Shown: positions 14,901-34,316 of the stretch, piece after piece
How positions within the stretch are numbered: position 1 is the stretch's first letter
How the letters are laid out: every line of letters starts with the position of its first letter
Assembly: GCF_034702125.1 (NCBI RefSeq)
Contig: NC_085861.1
Coordinates: 55,849,363-55,913,362 of the forward strand
DNA from: Engraulis encrasicolus
Taxonomy: Eukaryota; Chordata; Actinopteri; Clupeiformes; Engraulidae
Direction: 5' to 3'
DNA: 64,000 bases
Position numbers and translations under genes: made by a program
Notes under the pieces: model-generated
The model's input: the letters and a program-made list of their open reading frames with translations, nothing else
The model's database searches: none
Told to the model about the DNA's origin: nothing

Positions 14901-16089
14901 CCATTCTGATGTAGATTCAAGAGTAATTGTCAAAAAAGGCAATGAAATTGTGCTTGGGGTACAATACTTAGTAGCACCAGGTTTTCAAGAATGGATTTGA
15001 TGTCTTGAAAATTATAGTATTTTGATTTTATTCAGTTTGTGCCACCTTTCCAACTCCACCAGAGTTGAGGTTTGTAAACTTCACAACTTCTCAAACATGT
15101 TCACATTATTCTTAACTTTATTTTGAAAAAGCAAGTCTTGCCTAATAATTCATGAAACCATAGCTTTAATATTGGGCTATACTCATCTTATCTACTCTCA
15201 ATGGCTATACTTCAATAGGCCTAATTATTATCAGTAGACCAATGCCCATTCTTTAATTTGCTTTTGCGCAAGTCATTCCCAGGTTAACTATTGGCTTCTC
15301 AGCATTTGAAAGTTATAAGATGGGACTAAATGCAATTTCTTATCGTGTTAAACCCCAAGAAAGGGCTGATGATGTTCTTGATTTGTAGGCTTCAAAATCC
15401 GAATATTACACTTTCTTGCAAATATCAGGACTAGATGCATGCCAATAAATAGTCCACATCTTTTAAATAATAGGACTAGGGGCCTTGGTCTCCTCAAACC
15501 AGACAAACGGTGAAACTCAAATAGGACTAGAGCTCTAAATGTCTAGGCCAATTATAGACTACGCTCTACCATTCGCTTGCATTTTCTGGTAGCTAGTTCC
15601 TTCCTTGGCGCACCTGCCACGCCCTGAGCTGTCTACCTTTGGATAAAAAATGATTCGTAGTAGCCTAAACATGGAGAAAGCATTGTCGGCAATACATCAA
15701 TAATAACCAATGTATGACGATATTTACAAAACATATTGGTGTAGCCAAGCCCATCACTATACTGATCCTCAAAGTATAATGTGGAAGCCATGGTGAACCA
15801 TTCCGTTTTGGGAAGCTTTAACCTGGGCATACTATTTAGGTTAGGCTACGCCAAAATAAATGGCAAACTCGATCATGTGTTTTACTTAGGCCTGACATAT
15901 ACCTAGGCCCTATCTATCTACATAGGCTACTTGTGCTACTCTAGCCTAGGTTTTCTTCCTAATCTGCACATAAATGTGTACATAATTTCGTTAAGGAAAG
16001 GCTGCCCCTTTTCCTCATTCCGTGAGATCAACATGCAACAAGTCGGGGGAAATCTCACCTGAGAAAACGAGGAACATCGAAGACCTCAT
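1466..16089 (-). CDS. lsr: Lipolysis-stimulated lipoprotein receptor (angulin-1), 5' part, seven exons
   Basis: LSR is a type I membrane protein that marks tricellular junctions and recruits tricellulin; in mammals it is also described as a lipoprotein receptor. Readable coding exons, minus strand: 16059-16089, 14127-14465, 11023-11142, 5694-5750, 3685-3758, 2927-2999 and 1466-1669, all with GT/AG borders and consistent phases. The product starts with a hydrophobic signal peptide (about residues 1-19). A V-type Ig domain follows, with LFQPVTLQC (C41), WKYKSFCRD and GDSGVYIC (C142). A transmembrane segment spans about 185-204. After it comes the cysteine cluster [15 protein letters not shown] typical of the angulin family, then a Tyr/Pro/Met-rich tail. 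ILFQPVTL and WKYKSFCRD favour LSR over ILDR1 or ILDR2 (family knowledge). The 3' exons lie beyond position 1, so the protein ends here after 299 codons. Introns hold many MITEs. Confidence 0.9.
2829..2914. repeat. (GT)43 microsatellite next to an LSR splice donor
   Basis: A pure GT/CA tract of 86 bp. On the transcribed strand it is a CA run starting 12 bases into the intron that follows the cysteine-cluster exon. Open frames through it are only Cys-Val or Thr-His runs. Confidence 0.95.
3474..3641 (+). mobile_element. TTAA-type MITE, copy 1 (short)
   Basis: It starts GGTGCACTGTGTAGGATGG and ends TACACAGTGCACCT followed by TTAA, so the ends are inverted repeats. It shares long stretches with copies at 10647 and 23113. 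It lies in an LSR intron between exons 4 and 5. The left TTAA has decayed. The family could be piggyBac- or Kolobok-type, since both target TTAA. Confidence 0.7.
4488..4640 (+). repeat. tRNA-derived SINE fragment
   Basis: The head resembles a tRNA gene, with an A-box-like GGCTCAAATGGCTGAGGCA and a B-box-like GGTTCAATTTC. A pyrimidine-rich body follows, with the CCCAACCATTTCCTGTC motif shared with the SINE at 23575-23746. It is diverged and sits in an LSR intron. Confidence 0.5.
5787..6161. mobile_element. hAT-type MITE with perfect 8-bp target duplication
   Basis: The ends TAGGGGTGTAAATC and GATTTACAACCTTA form imperfect terminal inverted repeats. They are flanked on both sides by CTGAACAT (5779-5786 and 6162-6169), the 8-bp duplication expected of hAT elements. 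The inside is rich in ATCGATTA-like words and has no coding capacity. It sits just upstream of LSR exon 4 in transcription order. Confidence 0.85.
6170..10642. other. LSR intron, no recognised feature
   Basis: A long AT-rich intronic stretch. I see no exon of the LSR family, no RNA gene and no element with clear termini. Short open frames such as those near 8379-8621 and 8845-9342 lack recognisable domains. Confidence 0.4.
10647..10971 (+). mobile_element. TTAA-type MITE, copy 2
   Basis: It is flanked by TTAA on both sides (10643-10646 and 10972-10975). The terminal repeats are AGGTGCACTGTGTA and its near complement TACACAGTGCAACT. It is about 325 bp and non-coding. It ends only about 50 bp past the donor of LSR exon 3. 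Confidence 0.8.
12232..13931. mobile_element. 1.7-kb TTAA-bounded inverted-repeat element
   Basis: The left end TTAACTCATTGGCTGCC and right end GGCAGCCAATGAGTTAA are perfect complements, so the element begins and ends with TTAA. The interior has only short open frames (for example 12453-12716) without a recognisable transposase, so it is non-autonomous. It lies in the intron between LSR exons 2 and 3. A piggyBac-like family is the first guess, based on the target site only. Confidence 0.75.
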
Positions 16090-17039
16090 GACATGGTTCA
16101 TTCTCATCAGCTGGATATTTTCAAACTTAAAAATGCCACACAAACTTCCCCTAAAGACACGAACAATAAGTTTCGGCTTCACTGCTGTCTCAACGCGTCA
16201 TTCCACCATTTTGTAATTTTTGGAAAGCTTTTGCGCATAGTCCAATGCACAGGTGAGACAGACACTACAATCAAAATCGTTGTTTCAACGAGAGGGGGAT
16301 ATGTGACATATAAATATGATGATTTTACACTCAGTCTCAATGGAAACTTTACGACAAGAATGCCTAAAGAGAACAACACTGAAATTAAGGTGAAACTGCG
16401 TAATAATGATTTTGAATAAGCCGAGCGATAACGGTTACCACCGTTCTACGCCGTCGACGTCCCCCTCAGGTAATAAGTACTTGAAATGGTACGGTCCAGT
16501 CTACAACGGAGGGTAATGGTTGACCAATTAACAGCAGTAGCTCTAGTAGGAGTACAGTAATATTTCGCGCACGTTTTCAGACCACAGTAGAGGTGCTTGT
16601 GAAACTTAAAATTAAACGCCTCCATCTGTTCAGGGTCAGGGTAGGCATAATAACAATTGCCAAATGCGCCTATTTAGTAATAACAATTTAAAGTTTAATA
16701 ATAATTGACCAACAACAACAATAATGCAATTGTAAAATAATGCACAAAACAAATAAACTATGAATAAAAAAACAATGAGGAGTATAAGCAATGGCTAAGT
16801 ACTAAACCAGGTTAAATTAATCTCGGCTCGAGGTAGTGGTAAAACATGTAACAGAAGGGTAAAATATAACACCTGTGGCCTATTACCAGGTTTGCCACTT
16901 CCTGAAGGTTGTTTATTTTTATCACATAACCAATTGGAAAACCATGCAGGTTGGTGGTCGATGTCCAAGATTTGGCATGCTGTGGGTGGTTGAAAGTGAA
17001 AGCCCATTGGGAAACTCCAACTCCCATTGTCATTGTGAC
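16090..17039. other. LSR upstream region
   Basis: This is the region upstream of the LSR start codon and should hold its promoter and 5' UTR. I see no convincing TATA box or clustered motif, and no coding sequence. Confidence 0.35.
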
Positions 17040-17312
17040 ACAGCACTCCACAGCACACAAGTGAACACTGCACACTGCACACAACAAAATTGCATTTATG
17101 CCTCACCCGCGCAAGGGGGCAGCCCTCAGTGGCGCCCCATGGGGAGCAGTGCGGTGGGACGGTACCATGCTCAGGGTACCTCAGTCATGGAGGAGGATGG
17201 GGGAGAGCACTGGTTGATTACTCCCCCCACCAACCTGGCGGGTCGGGAGTCAAACCGGCAACCTCTGGGATGCAAGTCTGACGCCCTAACCGCTCACCCA
17301 TGACTGCCCTCC
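17040..17312 (-). repeat. tRNA-derived SINE, minus strand
   Basis: Read on the minus strand, it begins with a tRNA-like head: GGGTGAGCGGTTAGGGCGTC as A box region, and GGTTTGACTCC as B box. A GC-rich body follows. The head has no tRNA-gene cloverleaf completeness or terminator, so a SINE is preferred over a real tRNA gene. Confidence 0.65.
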
Positions 17313-17454
17313 TCCTGACCCTCTCCTCAAGGTCCCGAATTCCGAAGGCCCAACCAATTTTCTTAGTAATGTTCATATTAACAAAGTCACACATTAAGAC
17401 AATTTGTAGTTAAATATAGATATTTAGATACCGATTATAGTGTAACTATACTAT

Positions 17455-17640
17455 GTAGTGGCAGCCGTGGCCTAATGGTTAAGTAGATGGGCTTGAAATC
17501 AGAGGGTTTTGAGTTTGCATCTCACCCTCTACCAAACTCCATGGCGGGGGTGCCCTTGAGCGAGGCACCTAAATCCAATAAAGCTCCAGGGACTGTAACC
17601 AATACCCTGTAAATAACCAAGTCACTTTGGATAACCGACA
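17455..17640 (+). repeat. tRNA-derived SINE, plus strand
   Basis: The head CCGTGGCCTAATGGTTAAG resembles an A box and is followed by a degenerate B box (GAGTTTGCATCTC). The body contains GGGGTGCCCTTGAGCGAGGC and ends TAACCAAGTCACTTTGGATA. It lies between LSR and ankmy2. Confidence 0.6.
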
Positions 17641-17757
17641 TTGCTGCTTTCGGATGTTTCAAGAATATTGATGCCCCCTGCTGGTTTCGGCTGTAGCCTT
17701 TTTGAAACATTGCTAAGTTTTGTCCCTGTCTTGCCCTTGGACTTGTTCGTTCTTCCC

Positions 17758-17759
<2 letters not shown>

Positions 17760-17827
<68 letters not shown>
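17760..17827. repeat. (AG)n microsatellite
   Basis: A pure GA/TC run of about 68 bp between LSR and ankmy2, just after the plus-strand SINE. Confidence 0.95.
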
Positions 17828-17831
<4 letters not shown>

Positions 17832-18256
17832 CTATGGTTACCATAATGTGAGTTCACAACTGTGAAAGTTTAAATTTTACCTTTCAAAAAGCTACCCAAC
17901 TCACCTGTTGTATCTATGACAAAATGCATGGGAAATTTGTTACGTGTGACCTTCCAGTAAATTGATGAAGGTGGATTTTTGGCCATAAATCAGTGGCTAG
18001 GGATTAGTATCAACATTTTGGTACCTACAGCATACCTAAACCTGCCTAAACTGTACACGGCAAGAGTGAAATGGGAAGGGTTAGAGAATTTTACTTAAGT
18101 CCCATCATGAGTGATCTGCTTTTAATTTCAGGCTAACCCAACCTGAATAAATATTTAATTGGAACATGTTGCAGAAATGGCTAAAGAGACTGTAACAATT
18201 AGAGGAAAGAAGATAGTGAAACCATACTTTGGATTAGTGTAAGGACCCACATTTTT

Positions 18257-18262
18257 TTTATT
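18257..18262 (-). terminator. Possible polyadenylation signal of ankmy2
   Basis: An AATAAA hexamer on the minus strand lies about 400 bp past the ankmy2 stop codon, within AT-rich DNA. It is the best candidate I see between the stop and the next SINE, and would give a 3' UTR of roughly 420 nt. Confidence 0.35.
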
Positions 18263-18665
18263 TTAATTCAACTGAAAAATACACAGTATCTCCAGAATGC
18301 AACAGATGAATATCAAAAATAATATCAAATATATCTTAGTTCGCACATCCCCTGTACCCAAAGCATGGTAAATATCCAAGAGTTGATGCTAGCTTGACAT
18401 GATTGATTTGACATGAGTTTAACTGGTCTGGAAAAATAAATATAAAATAAAAAACACATAAAAAGTTGTGATGGAACAGGGGACTTCTGCAATATAATGT
18501 AGATATAATATACCATCTGGTTGCGGTCAAAGATTCTAGATTCTTGAATCTTTGGTTACGGTCTTCAAAGCTGAAAGCAATGTGTACCGCACATTTTTCT
18601 TGGGAGGGAATTGTTTGTTATTCAATTTGCGCAGGAAGAAGTTAGCGGTTGAACAGATGTACATA

Positions 18666-28316
<9,651 letters not shown>

Positions 28317-28500
28317 TTTACTTGTCATTCTCGTCCCCGAGGTCTTGATTTAGAATCAACGCCTCACTGCCAGTTTAAATGTTTTACGAATGCAGTTTGT
28401 GCTTACCCAACCTGACCAGGGGATTCAGATTCAGTCACAGGTAGCGGATTTGCTATCGTTGCTGTGCTAGTCGATCGTGACGACGTCAGAGAGCTTCCTG
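28317..28500 (-). promoter_or_regulatory. Likely ankmy2 5' UTR and proximal promoter
   Basis: This is the stretch immediately upstream of the ankmy2 start codon. A CRE-like palindrome TGACGACGTCA (28478-28488) sits next to an AGGAAG ETS-type core on the minus strand, about 160-180 bp before the ATG. No TATA box is evident at a fitting distance. The assignment rests on position and these motifs only. Confidence 0.3.
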
Positions 28501-28649
28501 TTATTCTGCGTGAAGTCAGCCGCGGTGTTTTTTCCCTTCAAAATAAAGCACTATTTTTAAATTATATATATATATATAAAGCACTATAATACTGTACGCA
28601 CAGACCTAGCTGTACGTTACCGAGTACTCAGAAGGAGGAGTAGAGAGAT

Positions 28650-29195
28650 GGTTACATTACTAAAACCCCTTCCTGTCACCATATTACCCCTGCACTCCAA
28701 CATCTCCACTGGCTCCCTATCAAATTTAGAATTCACTTTAAAATACTTCTCCACACCTTCAAGGCTATCCACAATCTTGTCCCTCCTTATTTATCTAATC
28801 TTATTCACATTGCTATTCCCTCCCGCCCCCTCCGTTCCTCTTCCTCCATTCTCCTCTCTGTCCCTTCTGCCCGTCTCAGCACCATGGGGAACAGAGCTTT
28901 CAGTTGCTCTGCTCCTCAGCTGTGGAATGCGCTTCCCCCTGACATCCGCAATATTGAGTCTTTACCCCTCTTCAAATCCAGACTTAAAACTCATCTATTT
29001 CAGCTAGCCTATTCTTTATGATTCTTTAACTCTATTTTGTTTTATTTTATTTTTATTTATTTTCTATATATTTATTTTTTGTTTACAATCTGTTTATCTG
29101 TCTTGTTTTATTTTGCCTCTCTCTGTACAGTGTCCTTGAGTTTTTTGAAAGGCGCTTTTAAATAAAATGCATTATTATTGTTATTCCTCATGGAC
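28650..29195 (+). mobile_element. 5'-truncated L2/jockey-group LINE 3' end
   Basis: The translated plus strand gives the C-terminal LINE ORF2 block LQHLHWLPIKFRIHFKI, then APQLWNALPPDIRNIESLP and FKSRLKTHLFQL before a stop. A T-rich 3' UTR with TGTACAGTGTCCTTGAG and an ATT-repeat tail follow. It lies just upstream of ankmy2. Confidence 0.8.
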
Positions 29196-29739
29196 TTTTA
29201 TTACTCTTCAAAAAGGTCGGAGCCATAGAGGTAGAAAATAACACTAGAGGTGACCCCGCCCCCTTTTTTACGGCAATCTGTAGCGGCCATTATCTGTAGG
29301 TAGATCAGAGAAATGGAAATTAACGAGAAGGAGGCTCACCTCTGTCAAAAGTGGCTTAATCATGTGAAAATGTCCATCAACACACAATGGACAATAGATG
29401 AAGTGTTTTGCTAACTATGTTCATAAAATATATAATTTGATTTTTAAATGTATTTTATCGACTCATATGATTTAAGTAGGTATTTAGGCTAGCCTGACAT
29501 TTCAAATCTGGTCTTTGATTAATGTGTTACTTCATATTCACACAGTTTTAGTCAATTTTTTGACAGGGGTGGGCGTGTTCTCCATTGACTTGCATTGCCT
29601 GAAGGTGCCTACACTACCTACGGCATTTCCCAGTGCTGTCGCAAATTGCGGTGTCACCTTTAGTGTTATTTTCTACTTCTATGATAAAACGTATGGGTAG
29701 AGAATCGTATATGAGAGTGAGATAAAGCAGGCGGGTTCT
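29196..29739. other. Intergenic stretch, nothing recognised
   Basis: AT-rich DNA between the LINE tail and the dispersed repeat, with no coding or terminal-repeat signal. Confidence 0.4.
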
Positions 29740-29936
29740 TTTCCGGTATCCACTTTACGGCGGGTGAACGCCCCTTTAGGAGACCTTCGATTAGGAGACC
29801 TTCGGAGTCTTGAGGTAGAGAATAAATTGAGTCCCCTTTGCGCTGTAGATGGCGGTAGCGCACGTCTTGTGCAAACACCACGAAAAGAGAAGAAGAAGGA
29901 GGGACAACGCCCCCTTAGGAGACCAAATTTTGAGCA
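29740..29936 (-). repeat. Dispersed repeat, GGTCTCCTAAGGGG family, copy 2
   Basis: A reverse-oriented relative of 26325-26500, sharing GGTGAACGCCCCTTTAGGAGACC and CGCTGTAGATGGCGGTAGCGC. A short internal duplication (AGGAGACCTTCG twice) is unique to this copy. Confidence 0.6.
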
Positions 29937-30000
29937 CACGCTTTTGCATTGAGTGGGTGTGTTTCGATTCCTCTTATTATATATCCAACCTCTTTGGTGT

Positions 30001-30513
30001 GGGTATTCTATACCCTCGGTTCTCTGAGGGAGATAAGTGAGACACAGACTGTGGGTGCGTTCCAATATGCGACCTTGCGTCCTCCACTTGTGCTTGTGGC
30101 CTCGTACCAGGAAGTAATATGTCGTGATGACATCACTGACAACAGCATTATATTTCAATATCTTGCAAAAGCTCAATTGTAAAGCCATTTTCTCATTTTC
30201 AAAAAGGATAGTAAATGAAGAATAGTCCCCCAAAAAATGTTTTGGCTAGGCTGACAACAGGGAAACTTAATTGTTTAATCCCCAGAGGCGGGGCATCAGT
30301 AAAACGTGAGGCCACGAGCCCAAGTGGAGGATGCAAGGTCACATATTGGAATGCACACAGAGATTCTATGGGGTTCAGCACCCTCGCGCGACCGCTCTTG
30401 AAGCCTTTTTAAACACGCCTATTGGCTGAGTTGAGCTGTCACTCATAGGCGCCCGCCTCCTATGTAAACCGTGACAGCTCGCTCAGGTTCACATTACCCA
30501 GCTCTGCAAGACG
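30001..30513. repeat. Left inverted terminal repeat of the DIRS element, split by a MITE
   Basis: It consists of 30001-30052 and about 30359-30513. The second part, from CTATGGGGTTCAGC through GAGCTGTCACTCATAGGCG to GTGACAGCTCGCTCA, is the reverse complement of 50024-50170 with few differences. The repeat is roughly 190-200 bp without the MITE. Confidence 0.85.
30053..30358. mobile_element. MITE (GGTGCGTTCCAATA family) in the DIRS left repeat
   Basis: It begins GGGTGCGTTCCAATATGCG and ends CATATTGGAATGCAC, with a long inverted repeat covering CCTCCACTTGTGCTTGTGGCC. Relatives occur at 38118-38330 and 52889-53026. A clean target duplication is not obvious. Confidence 0.7.
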
Positions 30514-30534
30514 AGCGAGCAGGAAGGGGCAGCA

Positions 30535-30640
30535 CAAGTCTGTGTCTCACTTATCTCCCTCAGAGAACCGAGGGTATAGAATACCCATACGTTCTCTTAC
30601 GGTCGAATCGTTCGACACAGACTGTGACTCTATGGGAGTT
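30535..30640. repeat. DIRS internal complementary region
   Basis: The first half (about 30538-30589, TGTGTCTCACTTATCTCCC...) is the reverse complement of the left end of the element (30001-30052). The second half (about 30591-30640, TTCTCTTACGGTCGAA, then GACACAGACTGTGACTCTAT) is the reverse complement of the right end (50160-50204). In DIRS elements such a region joins both termini during circle formation (family knowledge). Here it lies between the recombinase gene and the left repeat, as expected. Confidence 0.85.
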
Positions 30641-30823
30641 TTAAATACGCCCCTGAATGCACATTCCCAACCAGTAAAAATAATGGGAGTGAAAAACAGC
30701 GCTGGAAGTGCAAAGCAGTTCATACAGGTCTTGATCCCCCCGCCTCAAGGACAGCGTGAGCCACCATGGACACTGTAACATCAAGGCGATACAGTAGTGT
30801 TTTACGAAGGTGTGCCGTGAAAC

Positions 30824-30983
30824 CATTGGCGGAACCATTTCCCTCAGGGCCCCAGGGCAAGACACTTAATAGGGCCCTCCATACGGCTTGCTATGGTCAG
30901 AATAGGGCCCCCAAGACCAATACAAGAGGGCCCTGGGCCCCGGGGCAAATGCCCTGCTCGCCCTTCCTATATCTCCGCCCCTG
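30824..30983. mobile_element. hAT-type MITE with 8-bp target duplication CGTGAAAC
   Basis: The ends CATTGGCGGA and TCCGCCCCTG form degenerate hAT-like terminal repeats (CAGNGGCGGA). CGTGAAAC flanks both sides exactly (30816-30823 and 30984-30991). The interior is a GGGCCC-rich non-coding sequence. It splits the recombinase between the HxxR box and the tyrosine box. Confidence 0.9.
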
Positions 30984-31183
30984 CGTGAAACCCAACCCGC
31001 AGCAGCGCAGACAGTGTGGACAGGCACTCCTCTAAATGCGGCCCAAGACGCGGCGATACCTCTGGTAGAGTGAGCTCTGAGAGCAGGGGGGTCCTTCCCC
31101 GAGGCCTGATAGGCCATTGCAATCACATCGACAATCCAATGGGACAGCCTCTGTGTCGACAGCGCTTGTCCCTTACCGCGCGA

Positions 31184-31515
31184 ATAGACCAGACGCGATG
31201 CGATTCAAGCGACAGAGTGCAGCAGCAAGCGATACGAGCGATTGAGGAGACTAGAGTATGTCCGTACAGGCAGAAGGCAAGGCATTCAAGCATTCCCATT
31301 GGTTGTGGTCACTGACCTCTATAAAGTCATTGGCTGTCGCGGCTTGTCGCCGAACCGCATCATAGAAAGTTGAAAAGATTTCAACTTCAAACTGTTGCGC
31401 TCGTCGTGCAAATCGCTCTAGTCTCCAGAATCGCTTTTGTCGCGCGACTCAATACAAAGTCAATTACTTCCGTCGCTCGACTCGCTCAGATCGCCGCTGG
31501 TGTATTTCTGCCGTT
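31184..31515. mobile_element. MITE inside the DIRS recombinase gene
   Basis: The left end (GAATAGACCAGACGCGAT) and right end (ATCGCCGCTGGTGTATTTC) are imperfect inverted repeats. The inside holds GCGA/TCGC-rich inverted segments and no ORF of its own. It separates the RVSEI block from the HSTRG block. I could not fix a target duplication. Confidence 0.65.
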
Positions 31516-32240
31516 AGAATTAGTCGCAAAGCAAACAAATAGGTCAGTACGCCTGAATGAAGAAGTTTTGTCCATGTACAAGCGTAATGCCCGAACCGGG
31601 CAGTTGTCAGTTGTAGATCGCAGCTGCCGTACAACATGGACACTTTAAGAATAAACGCTACATTGGGCCGAAGCGTGACCCTATTATTATCCGCACTGAA
31701 TTCCATACAGGAGTGTATAGAGAGAGCAGTGATCTCGCTCACCCTTTTAGCTGAGAGAAGGGCCAGCAAGAGGGCAGTTTTGTACGAGAGGACCTTAATG
31801 CTTGCAGTTTGTAGGGGCTCGAACGGGGCTTGGCAGAGCGCGTTCAGCACCAAGGAGAGGTCCCACGAGGGAACGGTCGAGCACACGCAGGTCGAAGGCG
31901 TCGAGCGCCCTTCAGAAATCTGTTAGCCAGAGGGTGCGCTCCCGGAGATATACCATCGTAGCCTATATGGCATGCTGAAATCGCTGACAGGTAGACCTTA
32001 AGTGTAAAATAGGCCAGGCCCTTCTCAAATAATTCCTGAAGAAACGTAAGTACATGGGTGATAGAACACTGAAAGGGGATTACGCCCTTCTGGACACACC
32101 ATCTCTCGAACGCTCTCCACTTCATATCATACACAGATCTCGTAGATGGAGCTCTGGCACTCTGAGTAGTTGCAATAACATTCGGTGGCAGGCCTATTGA
32201 TCTTAGGGTGTCCGTTTCACGTGGAAGGCGTGTAGGTTCC

Positions 32241-34310
32241 ACGCTGACGGGTTCGGGTGAACTAACTCTCCCCCCATCTGTGACAGAAGGTCTCTGCTGT
32301 TGGGGAGTCGCCAAGGCTGCCCGGCCAGTAAGAGAAAGATCTCCGCTAGCCAGGGCTTGCTTGTCCACCAGGGAGCAATCAGCACCAGCGAGAGGCTCTC
32401 CTCTCTCACCCTCGCTAGTACATGTGGGATGAGATGGACTGGGGGGAACGCATACAAAAGACTGTTCGGCCACGTGTGTGATAGCGCATCCGTTCCCAGT
32501 GGTGCATCCCTGTCTCAGATGGAGAAGAACAGTCTGCAATGTGTGTTCTCTCGTGATGCAAATACCTCCACCTCCGCGCGCCTGAAGAGTTTCCACACAA
32601 GCTCGATTACGCGCGGGTGTAATCTCCACTCCTGATTGGAGAGGGATGCCCTCGATAGTCTGTCTGCACACACGTTCAGCACGACTGTAAGTGAGCGTGT
32701 GCCCAAAGTATAATATCGCAGGCTATGCGGTGAAGCCGAAGCGACCGCAGACCCCCTTGGTGATTTATGTATTCCACTGCTGTGTTGTCCGTACGGACTA
32801 GAACGTGGTGATGGCGCAGCAAAGGCAGGAAATGCTTTAGCGCAAGCAACACTGCTGTCAGCTCCAGGACATTGATGTGAAGCTGACATTGGTATTCTGT
32901 CCAAACACCACCCACAGCCAGATCCCATTGGTATTCTGTCCAAACACCACCCACAGCCAGATCCCCCAGAGTGGCGCCCCAGCCACTCAGCGATGCATCC
33001 ATTGTCACCACACGTCGTGTCACGATGAGTCCCATTGGGGCTCCCTGTGACAGTAGTGCGGAGTCTCGCCACGCCAGTAGCGCACGGATGCATGGGAGGG
33101 AAGCCGTTATCTGCCGGTTGAGGTGTGCCCTGCGCTCGGGATGCAAACGGAGCGAGAACACCCATCTCTGCATGTCCCTCATATACAGTTGCCCCAGCGG
33201 TACTACCGCTATCATAGATGCCATTAGACCCAGAAGGCGAAGGCAAATACGGAATTTGACTTTCTTTCCCAAGAAATTTGAGAGACACTTGTGAAATGAT
33301 TCCACTCGTGGCGTGAGTTTGGCACGGAACGTGGTGGAGTCCAGTGTGAGGCCCAGGAAGTGCACAGTTTGAGCTGGGGTTAGCACACTTTTCTGATAGT
33401 TTATTCGGAAACCTAGGGATTCCAGATGGCTGAGAAACATATGTGTGTGTTCCGTGGCCAGCTGCGTGGCGCATAGAAGATGATCGTCTATGTACCCGAA
33501 TATGCGCATTCCTTTTTCTCTCAGTGGGGATATGGCAGCATCCATAATTTTCGTAAATAGGCGGGGTGCCGTAGCCAGCCCGAATGGCAACACTTGGAAT
33601 TCTAGTGCCCTGCCCTCGAAATGAAATCTCAGGAACTGTCTGTGGTGTTTGTGTATGCTGATATGTTTGTATGTGACGGTTCAGCACTCTCAGATCTAAG
33701 ACGGGGCGAGAACCCCGTCCTTTTTCGGTACAACGAAATACCTGCTGTAGAACCTCGACCGTGCTTCGTGTGGGGGAATAATTTTTACAGTGTTTTGCTG
33801 GAGTAGAGCTTCTATCTCCTCTCTTAGTATTCGAACCGAATTTGTATTCACCACAGATGGAGTTTCGCACAAATTGTATTTTGTACCCATGCTCGATCGT
33901 AGACAGAACCCAAGGGCACGTTACGTGTGTGTGCCAAGTCGCTATATTGTGTGTGAGCGGCTCTGGACTGTACGGGGGCATGACTGTGTTTGGCCGTGCG
34001 CCCGTGGTCTCTAGTGCGGAGCTTAGCCACTGATTCGGGGGGCATAGTGGGTATGAGCGTGGGCGAGGGGGATGCTCGGCGCACGCTTTTACTTTTAATT
34101 GTATTTTTTCCCGGGGCTGAGGGCTTGTGAAACCGTGTTTGCTCGTGAACGTCTCCAAAGCAGAGCGTGGGTGTGTCTGAGAGACTTTTATCAGACCCAG
34201 AGGTAGAACAGTGGGAATGGGAGTGTGAGTGAGGGCACTGGGGCTTAACTTTATTTGTGTCAACAAGGGGAACATGCTTGTGCGACATTGTGTGTTTACG
34301 GACCACCCCA
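32241..34310 (-). pseudogene. DIRS reverse transcriptase/RNase H, frameshifted and internally deleted
   Basis: Conserved blocks appear in order but in different frames: WVLSTIEHGYKIQF (about 33900), EEIEALLQQNTVKIIPP and FYSRYFVVPKKDG (33700-33830), SRPVLDLRVLNRHI (33670-33700), FLRFHFEGRALEFQ and VLPFGLATAPRLF (33560-33640), then GYIDDHLL with two catalytic aspartates. RNase H follows, with VTMDASLSGWGATLGDL and VRTDNTAVEYINHQGG, then FASRENTHC and LLYAFPPVHLIPHVL. The 305-codon frame 32676-33593 is the longest intact piece. The block that normally holds the first catalytic aspartate (SIDLKDAY) is missing between LNRHI and FLRF. The gene is dead. Confidence 0.85.
32889..32966. repeat. 39-bp in-frame tandem duplication in the DIRS RNase H region
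   Basis: The unit CATTGGTATTCTGTCCAAAC... ending GCCAGATCC occurs twice in a row. In the encoded frame it doubles a 13-residue segment (GDLAVGGVWTEYQ, then WDLAVGGVWTEYQ). The two copies look identical, so the duplication is recent relative to the element. Confidence 0.85.
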
Positions 34311-34316
34311 GAGTTG

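Larger units (their letters stand above)
30641..32240 (-). pseudogene. DIRS tyrosine recombinase, broken by frameshifts and two MITEs
   Basis: The N-terminal SAM-like part reads STRSVYDMKWRAFERWC and CSITHVLTFLQELFEKGL (about 31990-32150). The catalytic core starts with YKTALLLALLSAKRVSEI, which supplies the first arginine region (31700-31800). After a MITE, the box HSTRGIAASWA gives the HxxR motif (about 31050). After a second MITE comes SRHTFVKHYC, which holds the expected nucleophile tyrosine (about 30790-30830). All main motifs are recognisable, but they lie in different frames and pieces. This is a pseudogene of the YR domain that replaces an integrase in DIRS elements. Confidence 0.8.

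Noticed and set aside
17522..17865. Open frames with Leu-Ser or Arg-Glu repeats
   Set aside because: They come from reading the AG microsatellite and its SINE flank, with no domain.
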